This document shows positions 44,945 to 57,700 of a DNA stretch of 64,000 nt, piece after piece (position 1 is the stretch's first letter; each line of letters opens with the position of its first letter). The DNA is from Paragonimus skrjabini miyazakii (taxonomy: Eukaryota > Platyhelminthes > Trematoda > Plagiorchiida > Troglotrematidae). The stretch spans positions 4,476-68,475 of the forward strand of contig JTDE01022072.1 in NCBI GenBank assembly GCA_014338405.1, in the 5' to 3' direction. A program made the position numbers and the translations under genes. The notes under the pieces are model-generated. The model worked only from the letters and a program-made list of their open reading frames with translations, did not search any database and was not told the origin of the DNA.

Positions 44945-46150
44945 CTTGTCACCGCATCATCATCATAGACAGCGATACATCAATGGTTCACACTGATGCT
45001 TAACTGCCACACAACCACGAAGAAGAAGAAAAAAGCAAACCCTGTACAGGAAGAGAGAAGAAAAAAGAAGGAGATGAGAACGGACCTAACTGGTGAAAAA
45101 ACAACTACGTCTATATCCAATCATTCAATATCAAGGTACCTACACCTTGCAAACAAACAACCAAGCTGTGGATGAAATTACGGCGTCATCAGCTAGACAG
45201 ATTCTTTACGAACATCACTAACCTGCCTCATTAAATGCATTCACTTCACAGACAACTCGGCTAAACAACGACAACATTCGTTCCACNNNNNNNNNNNNNN
45301 NNNNNNNNNNNNNNNNNNNNNNNNNNNNNNNNNNNNNNNNNNNNNNNNNNNNNNNNNNNNNNNNNNNNNNNNNNNNNNNNNNNNNNTCGGTTAGTCGCCA
45401 TCTCACTTAACGTCTCCAGTCACCGACTCTGTGAATAGCGAGGGCTCCAGCCCAGGAGACGAACCTGATCTACAATGACCAACCCCTACGTGAACGATTT
45501 CATTTCTCTACGCCAGGTCATCATCTGTCCACCTCGCACCTTACGCCAATCGACCGCAGCGTCGACAAAGAGTGTTCGTTGTGGCAGACGACTAGCCCGT
45601 ATCCTTAACACATGACAACCATCTAAGTCTGTGCAAATGTAAGGACTGAACAAGAGAGTTCATTTGACAATCACTACCAAATACCCGTTTCCTAACCTCT
45701 TTGTTGTTTACTCCTTGGTGCCACCCGACACGAACGATGGAATGCAGACATTAGTGATCAAGTATCTGAAGACGATTCACGTCTTCTACCCTGAGCGGTC
45801 AAGTTTCGCAGCCGTAAAGCAACAGTCCTCACTGTCGCCTTTTATAGGCAATCTTTAAGCATCAGACAGATGTCTCTCTGTCTCCAGAGATGCTCCAGAT
45901 TAGAGAACGTTGTCCTAACTTCAGAGATATGCGTTTCTGTTTCAATCCCTGCACCACGGCCGCCGCTGATGCAGTCTCCGATGTACACAAGCCGGTTTAC
46001 AACCTCCATTTTGTAACATTAGATTTACAAAATCACAGCAATCTTGTGGAAGCACTTTGCATTTGAAGTCTGCAAAGCGCATTCCGAAGTATTTAGCAAG
46101 ACGCAAAATAGCCTCTAGCGTTGCTTGTGCTGCTTGTCGCCGCAACATTT
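44945..46150 (-). mobile_element. LINE-2 RT end, C-terminal domain and 3' UTR
   Basis: Reading leftwards from 46148: LAKYFGMRFADFKCKVLPQD, then in another frame MEVVNRLVYIGDCISGGRG (the RT thumb Y-x-G-x-x-I), then VRTVLLYGCET, stop (TGA for the usual Trp), PLRVEDVNRLQ, then LHRLRWL. After the N gap comes WNECCRCLAELSVK, stop, the 3' UTR and a tail CATCATCATCAT at 44956-44967 (plus strand). It is in the same orientation as DNTTIP1, in its first visible intron. This copy ties the 3' ends at 10.6, 22.5 and 23.3 kb to a LINE with a LLYG-type C-terminal domain. Confidence 0.85.
45287..45386. other. Assembly gap (100 N) at the LINE-2 tandem-unit boundary
   Basis: The flanks read AACCGA and TGGAACG on the LINE strand. 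In the copy at 22.73 kb these are separated by only a few bases (GCTCAG), so the gap sits exactly at the 192-bp unit junction. Confidence 0.98.
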
Positions 46151-46159
46151 CCCATTTCC

Positions 46160-49050
46160 AGCTGTGTATTTATTTCGCGTATGTTAACCCCCTTGATGCA
46201 ACCTGATGACAACTGTGCAGACAAAGATGTGAAAACTTCTTCGAGTTTCTGAAAGTGCACTACTCACAGAGACAATAGATTTGTTCATTGGCAACTTTAA
46301 GGGGCATACGACTGCTTTCCTAAGTCATAACTTCTTGAAAACTGGCACGCGGATGAATGAACTTATTCAGTAAGCACTTACAGGCACTGAATAACATAGA
46401 CCAATCGTTTTCTTCCAATGCAACCGATATCTTAGCCATTGTCTAGTCTGCTAGCAAATACAACCAATGAGAATAACTGCTGTAATATTTCACTCAACCC
46501 TATTTACGTCATAGTTTCGAAGAGAGAATGGGAAGTGAAATGCACACAAACATTGACCACGAATACATTGAATGAGGAGAGGAACTGTCAGTTGAAATCA
46601 CAGACAGATCGTGCACACTGGACATACGATTGTCTAGTTGTTCTAAAATAAGCGCATGTCAAACATAAGCGACAGTGCCAGCGAGACAAGTTAACACGTC
46701 AGCCGTAGTGATATACCACATACCCCTGGAGCGAGCAAAAAGCCGATAGACGTTGAGAGAAAAAACGAACGGAAAAGTGTTACGAATCTAGGGTTGAATT
46801 CTTAAAGCCTGACAATCGCACGCTGAAACCTAAGTAGACAACGGTTTTGTGTCTGTAGATAAATAAAAACAGCAAATAAAATTTTGAATGAAACACTTAG
46901 AACAGGAAAAGTGGTGGACGTAAGCATTTCGTACTGACTCATTCGTATCCAATAAAAATCTAACAAAAGAGATAAGGAAGAATCAGTTACCGTTAGGATA
47001 TGGACAAGTCATGGACAATGCAACGTCTATCAACGGTTCCGAAATCAATCACGGATGGATGGTGGTGTTGGTTCTAGTTTGGAGGATGAGAGTTCAAAAC
47101 ATGTAAGTAGTTCTTTTGGCAGAATCAAAAGCATAAACATATACCGTGCTAGTTTGTGTGACACTTACACGCAATAGACCGCTGAGAAGAGACCGCCGAC
47201 GAGACTGGTCAAAAATGGTCACTCTTGGAGTGGAAATGGAAATTACAGTGCAGGTATGGACGGTAATCAACATACCAACAGAACCCCGCAGGTCGGCATA
47301 AGATAGATGGAGTTAGGTCAAGTACCAAGTAATTTTGGACTTTAGATAAGTTATTATGATGAAGGTCAAGCGATGATCGCAATGCACCACTGATCTGTGA
47401 GGTTAAACGTAACAGGATGATTCCGTTTATGTGAAACCGATTAGATAACAGTGTGAGACGGTCAGGACAACAATATAATGATTGATGCCACGTATGAAAC
47501 TGAAGTGGTGCACAGATGCCGTACAGTCCATCCTGTATGCACTCATAGATTTTCACCCAAAAAATCCAAGTTGAAAGACAGAACTGTTTGCGATTTCAAC
47601 CACCGGAATCAATTTTGTGATTGGCCCAACTAACCAACCCATCTTCGCTCACGTATGCCTACGTACACACGCATTATACCATAGACCATTCCGTGAAGAA
47701 CTGGAGTTATATGACACTGATCATCAACCAGTGAGGTTATGATACAAATAGCCCCTATGAATGTCTACACTCTTCCGCATTCGATCCAATCGATAGAGGA
47801 CAAAATCATTACAATATTGCTCGTTAAAGTTGGCCCGTCCGCCGACTGTTCTAACTGATGACTACTGCGAACAACACCTTATTTTTGATTGACTCAGATA
47901 TCCGTAAACTTCTGTAGATATCGCTCACTTTCACATGGTCACATCACGCCGTATACGGTACTTTCCTGGAGAAATGAATGACAGATAGACTAAATTTTTA
48001 TGGTGTGTGAACAAATGATTCCACGAAATGCATGGAAAGAAGAATGAGATTGCCAATCCGGATTCAGTGCGTTAGTGTCATGTTCGAATCGTGATGACGC
48101 GAACTGGCAAGCTGACTTTCGAACATTCAATTCGTTGCCAAATTCATCGATCTAATACACTGATTAAACAGGCTCAAGCAAGGCAGGTATGCAGAGGTCG
48201 ATACCACTGTTTCCAGCTCCCTGGCCGTTAATGTAGAGTATGAGGGTGATATCCCGTTATGATTGATATATAGGGCGCTGCGAACAAGAAAGGCCAACTT
48301 GCCCAATCATAAAATGTAATTAAAGCGATCAGGAAAATGTCACCAAACGGAGTCAACAACCTCACAGTCACGTGTGTGTGTATGAAACAGTCGTGTATTG
48401 ATGTGATTCAAAATGGTTCCAACGTGAACGAACGTTTAGTATGAAGGCACTAACGAATCAAAGTGGCAATTAAGACGTGCTCTTCACTTTAAAACACGAC
48501 AGTACAGCACTAGCTTTTCGACCGGACACACAGCTAAGAGATATCGCAGCGCAGCCAAATAAGGCGCTCATCTCGCCAGTCCTATTAAGATTACACAGGT
48601 GATATAACAAATACTACAGTATTGACGATAACACTCATAAGATGAACTAGGGCTGCGTCACTTTCTCCCATCAGAAGTTAAACAACTGTCGCACAATATG
48701 ATCGTACGATATGAGTTTCAAACAAACAACATTTTGACGAAAATGAACGCAGTTCAATGGAGTTAATTCAGCAGTGATCAGGGAATACGGGGACACCCTG
48801 AGGGCAGATAGACTAACCGTCTGCGTAAAGATAACATCCACAGTGAAATGTATGACTGGCTTATGAAGGCCAATCGAAATAATCCACGAGTCACATGAGC
48901 ACCGTCTTGAAAGGTCTCAAAAAATGAGCATTAAGGTCCCCAAAAACAGCAACAGATACTTTTTTTAAATTCCAAAAGCATCACAAATCTGGATGGGATG
49001 GATGTCGTCACAACGAGACTGAACCTTGACGCGGTGTAAAGGTTTGCGCA
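46160..49050. other. DNTTIP1 intron sequence, nothing recognised
   Basis: No gene or element recognised in about 2.9 kb. Frames such as 47209-47556 (minus, 115 codons) have no motif. Confidence 0.4.
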
Positions 49051-49059
49051 TCTCGGTGA

Positions 49060-49480
49060 CCTATTCGGCTAGACTAGACAGTACGATGATCACAGACGGA
49101 GTCGCCCATACCAAGCAGGCCAACAGGTAGAGGTCTGACAAACCACAGCCTTCTGATCCTCCAGGTCGAGGATTGGGAGAAGGTTGACATCTTTTGACGA
49201 ATAATGTATCACTTCCGAAACACTGCCACCAGCTGCCTTGCGGTACACACTTCTGAGCCAAAGACTTTGGTTGAGAACTTTAATCGTTCCCCTGTCTAGG
49301 TCTGGATGTCCTGGCAGTATCTCAGCCCATACACAACCATGACTATTTACAACACCAATAATTCCATACTGCATCGGCCCTCTCTCAGCATGAACTGAGT
49401 CACCCAATCTGTTGCATACAGCAGGGTGGATAGGTGAAGACATGCCACCACTGACCCCTCTCCTATTGTCCCATCGGATT
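49060..49480. other. Unassigned stretch upstream of LINE-3
   Basis: Contains a 117-codon minus-strand frame (49090-49443) with protein-like composition but no motif I recognise. It may be decayed LINE sequence read on the wrong strand. Confidence 0.25.
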
Positions 49481-49674
49481 TAGTCAACAGGTTCCTCCCG
49501 ACTCCCAATTCTACTAATTATCCTACAGGTCCCACAACAGATGTAATTAATCATAGTAACACTGTGCCATTAAATCCAATCTTTCATCATCCAGCCTAAG
49601 GTCCCTAGAGTTGTTTGAGACTGGACAGAACACATATTCTAGAAGTTCACATAACAAGTCTAGCAGAGATGTCC

Positions 49675-50690
49675 GTCGAAGGTGAAGCGTAGCCGGATCG
49701 CTGATCGTCAGACTTGGCTAATGGAAAAAGTTGAGGAAACGGAAACCGCTTTTGCTTCAAGGAACATCAACACACTCTTCCTGCATATCTGTGCTACTGT
49801 TCCCAGGCGTCCGCCTGCCAGTAGAGTCATCAGCGAGGCATATGGCACACTAACCTATAATAAGTCCAGAAGGTTAGAGCGTTGAGCGGAACAGTTTGAG
49901 AGTCAATTCAGCTGGCCTCCTGTTTCTATTGTGTTGCCTCCCAAAAACGTGTGATGTAACACCTTGGTCAGTAGATTTGGAACCACCCAATGAGACTGAG
50001 GTTCGCAATTGCCTTTCGGCTCTCAAACGTAATAGGGATGTTGGCCAAGATGATCTCGTGCCAGCCCTTTTCAAAGAAGGTAGAGGCGTTTGCAGGGGCC
50101 TTGAGTCAGCTGTTTAACCTTGTGTGGACGATGGAGAGCATCCATCCGTGCTGGGGTCACGCGATAATAGCTCCCATATTTAAGAAAGGTATCACGGAAT
50201 CCTTCAAAAACCACGGAGTAATTAGTTTAGCCCCAATCATTTCTAAGGTTCTGGCATCTATTATACATGGTCGCCTCACTACAGCTCGAGAGGCAAACAT
50301 TAAGGAAGAACAGACAGGGTTTCGCCCTGGGCGGGGAAGAATAGATCACATTTTTACTCCTCGTCAAATTCTGGAGCAGCGTCATGTATACCGCCGGCCA
50401 ACAATAGCTGTATTCTTCGACTATAAAGGTGCGTTCGACTCGGTGAATAGATCTACACTTTCAGAGTCATCCAAACGCAGGAGTGTATCGAGCAAGTCTG
50501 TGAACATAGTGCCGGCGCTTTATTCCCATACTTTAACTCAGGTTAGGGTTTACGGTGAACCGTCTGGCAATTTCAGCACCATGAGCGGCGTATGTCAAGG
50601 CTGTCCTCTTTCATCATTTTTGTTTAATTTTCTAAACAGACGACAGTATAACATGCACAGATTTTTACAGGTGCTACAATTCTGACGAAA
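49675..50690 (+). mobile_element. LINE-3 (window label) linker and RT N-terminal half
   Basis: Three frames in sequence: RSRIADRQTWLMEKVEETET (49680-49885), the ORF2 linker; TPWSVDLEPPNETEVRNCLS and ALKRNRDVGQDDL (49896-50100), RT block 0/1; then 50100-50640 with AIIAPIFKKG, KVLASIIHGRL, KEEQTGFRPGRGRIDHIF, IAVFFDYKGAFDSVNRS and MSGVCQGCPLSSFLFN. The first catalytic motif (D-x-K-G-A-F-D-S) and the Q-G-C-P-L-S motif are intact; the YxDD motif is beyond the 3' truncation near 50690. A related, older copy is at 18.7-19.1 kb. It lies antisense in the DNTTIP1 intron. Confidence 0.9.
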
Positions 50691-51439
50691 GGGGGGTAAA
50701 ATGTTTACCATAAATACTATGGAACATGCCTATTCCAACGACAGACTGTTCTGGACTTATGTGGATCGATTAACCCCCAATAGAAGTAATCCAGCAGAAA
50801 TCTACAGTATACCGCGAAAAAATAAATAAAAGAAACAACTCATTTCGAACATACTTGTGAAAAACAATAGTTTTTTCATCACAACGCTATCTAAGGTTTT
50901 TCATATTCATCAGATATCACTTGATCGGAATGAAGCTCTCTAGCGTGTCACAGACTACTGCAAGAACATGAGTACCTATCCGAAGCGGAAAAATTCCATC
51001 ATCCCAAGGTTGTTTATTCCACGGGGAGCATTGCACTTTTGTTCGTTTGAATCTATTCGTCAATGTTCATTTGTTGTTCGCGAGAGTTTATGTAGTCCCC
51101 ACGTATACACAAGTTGTACAGAAAACTACTACAAGGTATAATAAGCTGAAACAGTCACGATGGTTAGGAAACCAAGTCATTCAGTTTTTTTCTTAGACGA
51201 ACTGAGGCTAATTTATGAATTGTGAAGGTGAATAGTAAAACTGTGTTGAATAGTTATATCTACACCTAACGGATGCTCCAAGCAAGATACTACCCAGTTA
51301 AACGTAAGATTGAATATGTGTGCACGTAGAGTGATTGAGATTATTCAGAAAAATGCGCAACAAACACAGGAATCACCAGCATGATTCTTATAAGTAGTGT
51401 GGTAGATTTTATAATTTAGATAAGACTCAATTACAGAAC

Positions 51440-51700
51440 ACCTGGGCTTCGGCTGGATTCGATTCAGCAGTGGCGTTGATGAATTCCAGCGGGAATTGTT
51501 GAGAAATCCTACTTGAGCAGTCAATCCGTTGAATCATTTGGTGCATTCCATATGACAAAGTGAATTGGGTGGGTAGCTGAGCTCAAACGTGAAATTTCTG
51601 AGCCCCCGGCGTAGCTTCATAGTTCAACTGACAGCGTTTGCCGCGTCTGGGTATGTTGTTTCCGTCGTTGGTTCGAATCCAGCCGAAACTCAAATTTTTC
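51440..51700. repeat. tRNA-like (SINE-type) sequence with inverted partial copy
   Basis: Near 51670 GTTGGTTCGAATCCAGC forms a perfect T-arm (GTTGG/CCAGC with a TTCGAAT loop) and contains a B-box. GTAGCTTCATAGTTCAACTG about 50 bases upstream resembles an A-box. No matching acceptor stem exists, so it is not a functional tRNA gene. GCTTCGGCTGGATTCGATTC at about 51446 is the reverse complement of the same B-box segment with a few changes, suggesting two copies in opposite orientation. Confidence 0.5.
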
Positions 51701-51719
51701 GCAATTGGGTCTCATTCAA

Positions 51720-54700
51720 AGTATGATTCTTGTTCGAAAACCTCATCAGTTAATGCTGTTCGTCGTTCTCTGGATCACTAAAAGGTGGAAGTGCAAGCCT
51801 TCCTACACCGTATCTCGGTGATACACAAATTACCGGGTTGTTAATTTCATCCTAATCCAACGTAAGCAAACCATTTACTCAGCGTCATTTCTGCCCATGA
51901 TGTTCTACAGTTTTCCGTCTATTCTTTGTGCAACTCTCAGAAAGTCACTGATCACGGGGTAGTGTTTCAATAGTCGCCATCACTGGTCGCTGCCATTATG
52001 CGTATCCACATTATTACTGAGCAGTAATAATATCGATAATTTGTTTTATTCTGTCAATCACTAGCTTTTATCTGTCCAAACAGGAACGACGTAGTTCACT
52101 ATACCATTGAGTCGTATGCTTCCATTCCAATTAAAGTGTCCATATCCTAGACGTCTCTGTTCACGCTGCCTGGTAGTACGTTGTCTCCATATAGCTGACA
52201 CTAAGAGCGAACATGATCGGTCGGTCTCAATAATGTTCGCTCTAAGAAGGGGCGTTATGCTTACAGAAATACAATCCGAGAATCATTCATGAAGGTCACC
52301 AGACATTCCGATTCGTCATATAATTTGCTCACTGAACTACCCGAGTGGGACATGACACCTAGCGCAAGAGGCTTGAAGCGAACTTAACGTCACGTTAACT
52401 GAACGTAGTAGTTCTACACACTTTCGACCGATGCGGTTTCAGCCAGACTGAGTCCGAATTATTCCTAACGGAGCCTCCCAAACCTGCCAAAATCAAGCAT
52501 TTCGACTAAGAAGATAGGTTGAAATTTTGCTAGTTGGGAATAGTTTTAAAATGAGCTAATAATTTAATGTATGAAGATGTGAACCTTATCACTTTAAGAA
52601 TTCACTTAAATCTCAAAACAGTAATTTCCAGCAATTGAAAATAAACAAACAGGTTTTTTAAAACATTAAACCTAAAAGCCTAGAGAATAACCACCTTAAA
52701 ACCGACAAAAAACTATCAGATATCCCATTCGGGAGACACCAATGGCTTCCTCCACGGTTTTAGGAATGCAGCTGCTGTTGATCGCGGATAAACGCAGAAG
52801 TGTTCGAGCAAATGAAAGAGGGTGCTGGTTTGAATGAGATATCCAAGAGCTGTGCGAAACCCGGCCTGGTCCTAGATACACTACTCTAAGCGAAGCATGA
52901 CAAACACAAACACCTCAGGTGTAACTGACATCCGACTGATTTCTCCGCGGCTGATGCAAACTTCACGAGGGTTTCACCAAAGGTTGGAATAACCGTCGAT
53001 TCATTCCATGACAGGGACGCTCCCTCAGCACGGAAAACATTGGAGAACCGCTACAAAACTGAGTCAACATACGCGTGAGAAGTGTCTCACGTCTCTAGGT
53101 GAGTACAAGGAAGGGCGAGTATAACGGCCACAGATTTACTAGGTGAAAAACAAACCGCATTTAACAGGACCAATAATCTAGATCACCCACTCAATTGTGA
53201 AGAACTTCATGCTGGGGATTCACCGTGTCTCGGTTTCGTCCGATGGTTGGCTGACTGTTCTATCTGACCCCAAATGAAGGCTCGTGGCTTCCGTGCACAT
53301 TCTGGGACCGCCAATCGATGTCAGAGGAAGAGTATCTCAGTCGAAGAGTTTACGGTACTTCAGAAGTAACGTGCCCACACAGAATTCCGGCTCTATGGGC
53401 ACAGACCACGAGTATAGCTGGACCCACAAGATAGGAACCAGTAGTCAATACACTGGTGGATCGCCGGCTTCGCCGCTTAGCATGTTAGCGCCGGGTCGTT
53501 CGGCACTAGTGTCTTGGTATGCACGTCCTGAGAAAGGGCGTTAACTATTTACTGATAAGGATAACGCACTACACATCTCTTCGGTAGGGCATGCGGATGC
53601 CAAATGACACGGACTACGAAACGCGCGGCCAGAAACACACATGAATGAGACTAAGCAAAAGATTTTGGACAAAAAATTCCATCAGGTTACTTTGGAAAAC
53701 ATAACTAGAATGAAATGATTTAACAGCGCAGCTTCACACGATACACAGAACAGGGTCTTAAATTCAACAAAATCCACCGTCAGTTAAGGCAGACGGATTT
53801 AATCCATGCTGGTCGTTATTGTGACAATGCATAAGCCTGTATGTCAAATATGAAAACGTGACCGACAGACAGAAATACCCAACAACACACATTAGGAGTG
53901 CAGTCAAAGAAAGCCAAGTTAAGAGAGGGCAGGAACCATCAAGTAGCGAACGAGTACAAACAATGTTACCATGGGTCACTTTGATATTCACTGTGCACGT
54001 GGTGTGTGCTTGTGTCGATCATGTTTGAATGCTGTTAACTCATGACAAGCAGAGTACGACTCATCCCGACTGGATGAACATCTTTTAAGTAATATGATCA
54101 GTTGTATCAGCTGATTAGGAGCACTTCGAATGATTGATTGTAGTTAGCAAAGATTAACACAGACCAAGAGAAGAAAAAAAGACAATTATACTCGAGTCAT
54201 ACCTCCCCCTCCCCCAGTCAAGTGACAAAATAAGCAAAAAAAGGCGTATGTTCACATCGCTATATGTCAAGCATACGAGTTGCTGCCGCACTCGTGGATG
54301 AAAAGAGATTTAGAGGCAAGGTTAAAAGCATAAGGCTGAGGGCGAACTGAATAGTCAAATAACGGCACAGTTCGAAATCTAGCCGACAACATCCTATCTA
54401 TTGTACAGGGGAACGAGCAAAATATTCCAAATTGTAATAACAGTGTTCCCACAACAACCCACACACAAGAACGATATCGATGTAGTGACTTTTGTGGAAA
54501 CGATAGACATTCCCTAGAAAACACACGGTGTGAACAGGAAGGTTAGGTCAACATGAACTTCAGTACATAATAACGACCCATAATCACCAGATACGCCATC
54601 GAGACCGGTCTCATTTCACGCTTATTTCGCCGTTTTCGGCAAGTCTTGGGATGTTGCAACTTGGTAAACCTCGAGAGTAGTTCGAAGAGAATAACAAACC

Positions 54701-57700
54701 TCAATCACTCTACGTCACTTAACCTGGAGAAAGTTACCAAACATAACAGGACGTTAGGTATCGATCGACTACAGACCACTTATCCAGAGTTGTGACACAT
54801 ACGCTGCTCCACAACTTTCGTGAATTTTGAGAAAGTCGGTTACGAGTAAACCACAATTTTTCTGATTCGTTTACGACCAAATAACTTCAGACTGAACTAA
54901 CCGAAAAGACGCGACAATGGATAACGGCGAAGGATGCCTGTTTGAAAAGGCCAGGGAAGTCAGCAAGACATAAGCGACCGCTTTGAGACTGGCGAAACGC
55001 AGATGCTTATTGGCTTAAAACTAGAAGCAGTACACTAGAAATAGTACACCAACGGGGTGCAGGTGTTCATGACGACAAGATGATTCCACACCCACACCCA
55101 CGCCTACAGCGTTTCGTATGAGGTACCTCAGTGGTTTTGTAGGTCTACCCATGTGACCATCACCGAACTGCTGATATCACCTGCACTGAAGAGTTGGAAG
55201 AACAAGGAGATGAAAACATCGAGGAAGAGGTGGTCCCAGCATGCAAGAGCATCTCATAACAGTTGGTGAGCAATCTAAAACCAGTCGCGCCGAAAAGAAA
55301 CACTCATCAGCATCGTGTAGTCGCACGCACACGGGAGAGGATCGACAAGCCAGAGACACCTGACACGTTTAAAGTGAAACGACCCTTTCGACGATGACTG
55401 CATGCAATATATGCAAAAGTAGCGCTCTACCCTAGCAGCGTCCACCCACAACAATGTGACCGATTTTCGTGATACGTAGAGGTAATCACTACAAAGGGAG
55501 CTGTGCACCTACTCTGTTTCTCTCAATCGTTATTATGTCAGTTCCGATTTCTTCTCCGATGGGATCCACAATCAGACCACCGAAGTCAGCCCTAGCAACT
55601 GTGGTGCTACATAACATCAGTCTATCATTTGGGACCAGAGTAGGAGGATCACAGAGCACACTGTAAAGCTATGAAATCACGCCTATTGCTTACCTACGAA
55701 CACCAATGCTTCAGTGTGACTCCACATACAAGTATGGCAGACCATCGCATTAACAACGACACGGTTAGCTAGCATAGTTTTAGAATGGTTAAGTCTGACA
55801 AACAGACGACCGTGATGGTTCCGGTCGACAAGCTCCAGTAATCTGGGTAAGCTTTGTGAATGCCAACCAATCGATTCCCACATCGTGCACTTTTCGTACT
55901 GCCCGGTCAGAAGGGAGAACAGGGCGACCAACACATTACATGAGCTCTGATGCAGTGTAACCGACTCTTTGGCAGAGCTTGAAGGATGGTGCACATTTGT
56001 GGTTAAGCACGCTATCACAAATGCCGTATAACTGACGTCCACGGATCTCTTGTATTAGGTGATGTTTAGAGGTGTCGTTTGTCAGACTGGGGAGTTCGCA
56101 ACCATCAACACTGCTGCTTAGAAGCGCTATCGGACAGGATAATTTGGATGGTTTCGAAAAGCGTACCAAAATGTTTGAGTACACATCATTTAGATGTACT
56201 TTTAAACGTCTGTATTGCATTGATATCAATTTTTCGACGCCAAAGCCAACTACCTCACAAAACTCAAGTTAGTCCTTGTAAACGATGTTAGCACTATTTT
56301 TACTCAAAAATGAACACCGTTCAACAATCTACATTGCCGAATTTGAGACCTTCGACCACCGCTGCTCAGGCCGCAAGATAAAACGTGCACAATGCGTCTT
56401 TGAAAATACTGCCAGTCTGTAAAATGTCAGCTTCGACAGACGTTCCTATTCTTAAACGCAATGGCCGGTGGAATCGACTGATTTACCTGAACGTATATAC
56501 GCATATGTCCATCGAAAGGGGAAAAACTTCTCTTCCAGCGACCCTCAAATCGATCGCAATCACATTTACACGACCACAACTTGTGCTCCAGCAATTTTTG
56601 TCTTCAGTCCCTGTAACTGGCGTGGTCACAGATCAATCACAACTACCCTAGCTCCTCACACAACCATTTAACTCTAACTGTAGGAAGTGACATTCAGTCA
56701 ACGTTCGGGCAAGGCAACTATGTGGACTTTTGCGTTCATTCGCAAATCTCACAAGACCATCTCAAAGATTGCCTTTCGTCACCCGACATGTTTAAACAAC
56801 TGCCACTTGACTGAGGTGAATGTGTAGTTTGTCTGTTTGCAAAGCAACTTCGCAGATAAAACAGAAGGTGCTCAAATAAGACAACCACCAACAAGTTACC
56901 ACTTTGATTCGATAGATTAAAGGCGAAATCTCAACAACTAACGGGATTTGTGCAAGAAAGTTAATAGCAGGTAATAAAAAATTAATCAGACGTGAGAAGT
57001 AGTAAATAAAAAGCAATCTGGTTGACATTGTAGGTCTCAATCAAAGTTTTATAGGTTCCTGTACTAACGAATTTTAAGCTTTTGGAGTAGATTCCACATT
57101 GGATTCTAACACTCTGAATAAACATCTAATAAGATACAACTAACTGAAACAAGTTGAACAGGTCAAATGGACGAGACAGACTGTAACAAGTAAACCGTAA
57201 AGAATGAGCTGAAATTTAAAATACTTTTCGCTGAACTGTTCAACGACCGTGGAGATTCTAATTATTTGAGGAACACTATCATTAATTTATTATATTGAGA
57301 AAAAATAATCCGAAATTCCGGTCGATTGTCAATAGACCACTAGCAGTGAAAATGATCGAGAAATTTAAGGCGGATTGTGTGATTTCTAGCACAGAGCCAA
57401 TTTGAACACCGTCAATCACGTTCCACTCCTGACGTTACAGCTTAGTGTTTCACAAGGTGGATGAAATTGTCCCTTGTAGATAAAGGAGAGCGATATGAAG
57501 ATGTTAGAAGATAGGGAACAACAGAGGGACGTTTCGAATTTCCAGGTAGAATTTCTTTTAAGTGACTTCCAGATTGATGTTGACAAGTTGATATGAGAAT
57601 ACTATGCTGAAACAATGCACTGACCTTTGGACATTATGATGAAACACATCAAAATAATGTATCACGTTAGTTTTCGGGGTTCTAATGTGACTATATGTAT

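Noticed and set aside
49090..49443. 117-codon minus-strand frame as a host exon
   Set aside because: No recognisable motif or matching splice phase with DNTTIP1, and it adjoins LINE-3, so it is more likely part of decayed repeat sequence.
51613..51690. Functional tRNA gene
   Set aside because: The T-arm is good, but the 3' acceptor strand CGAAACT has no complementary 5' strand at the right distance and no convincing anticodon arm, so it is at best tRNA-derived.
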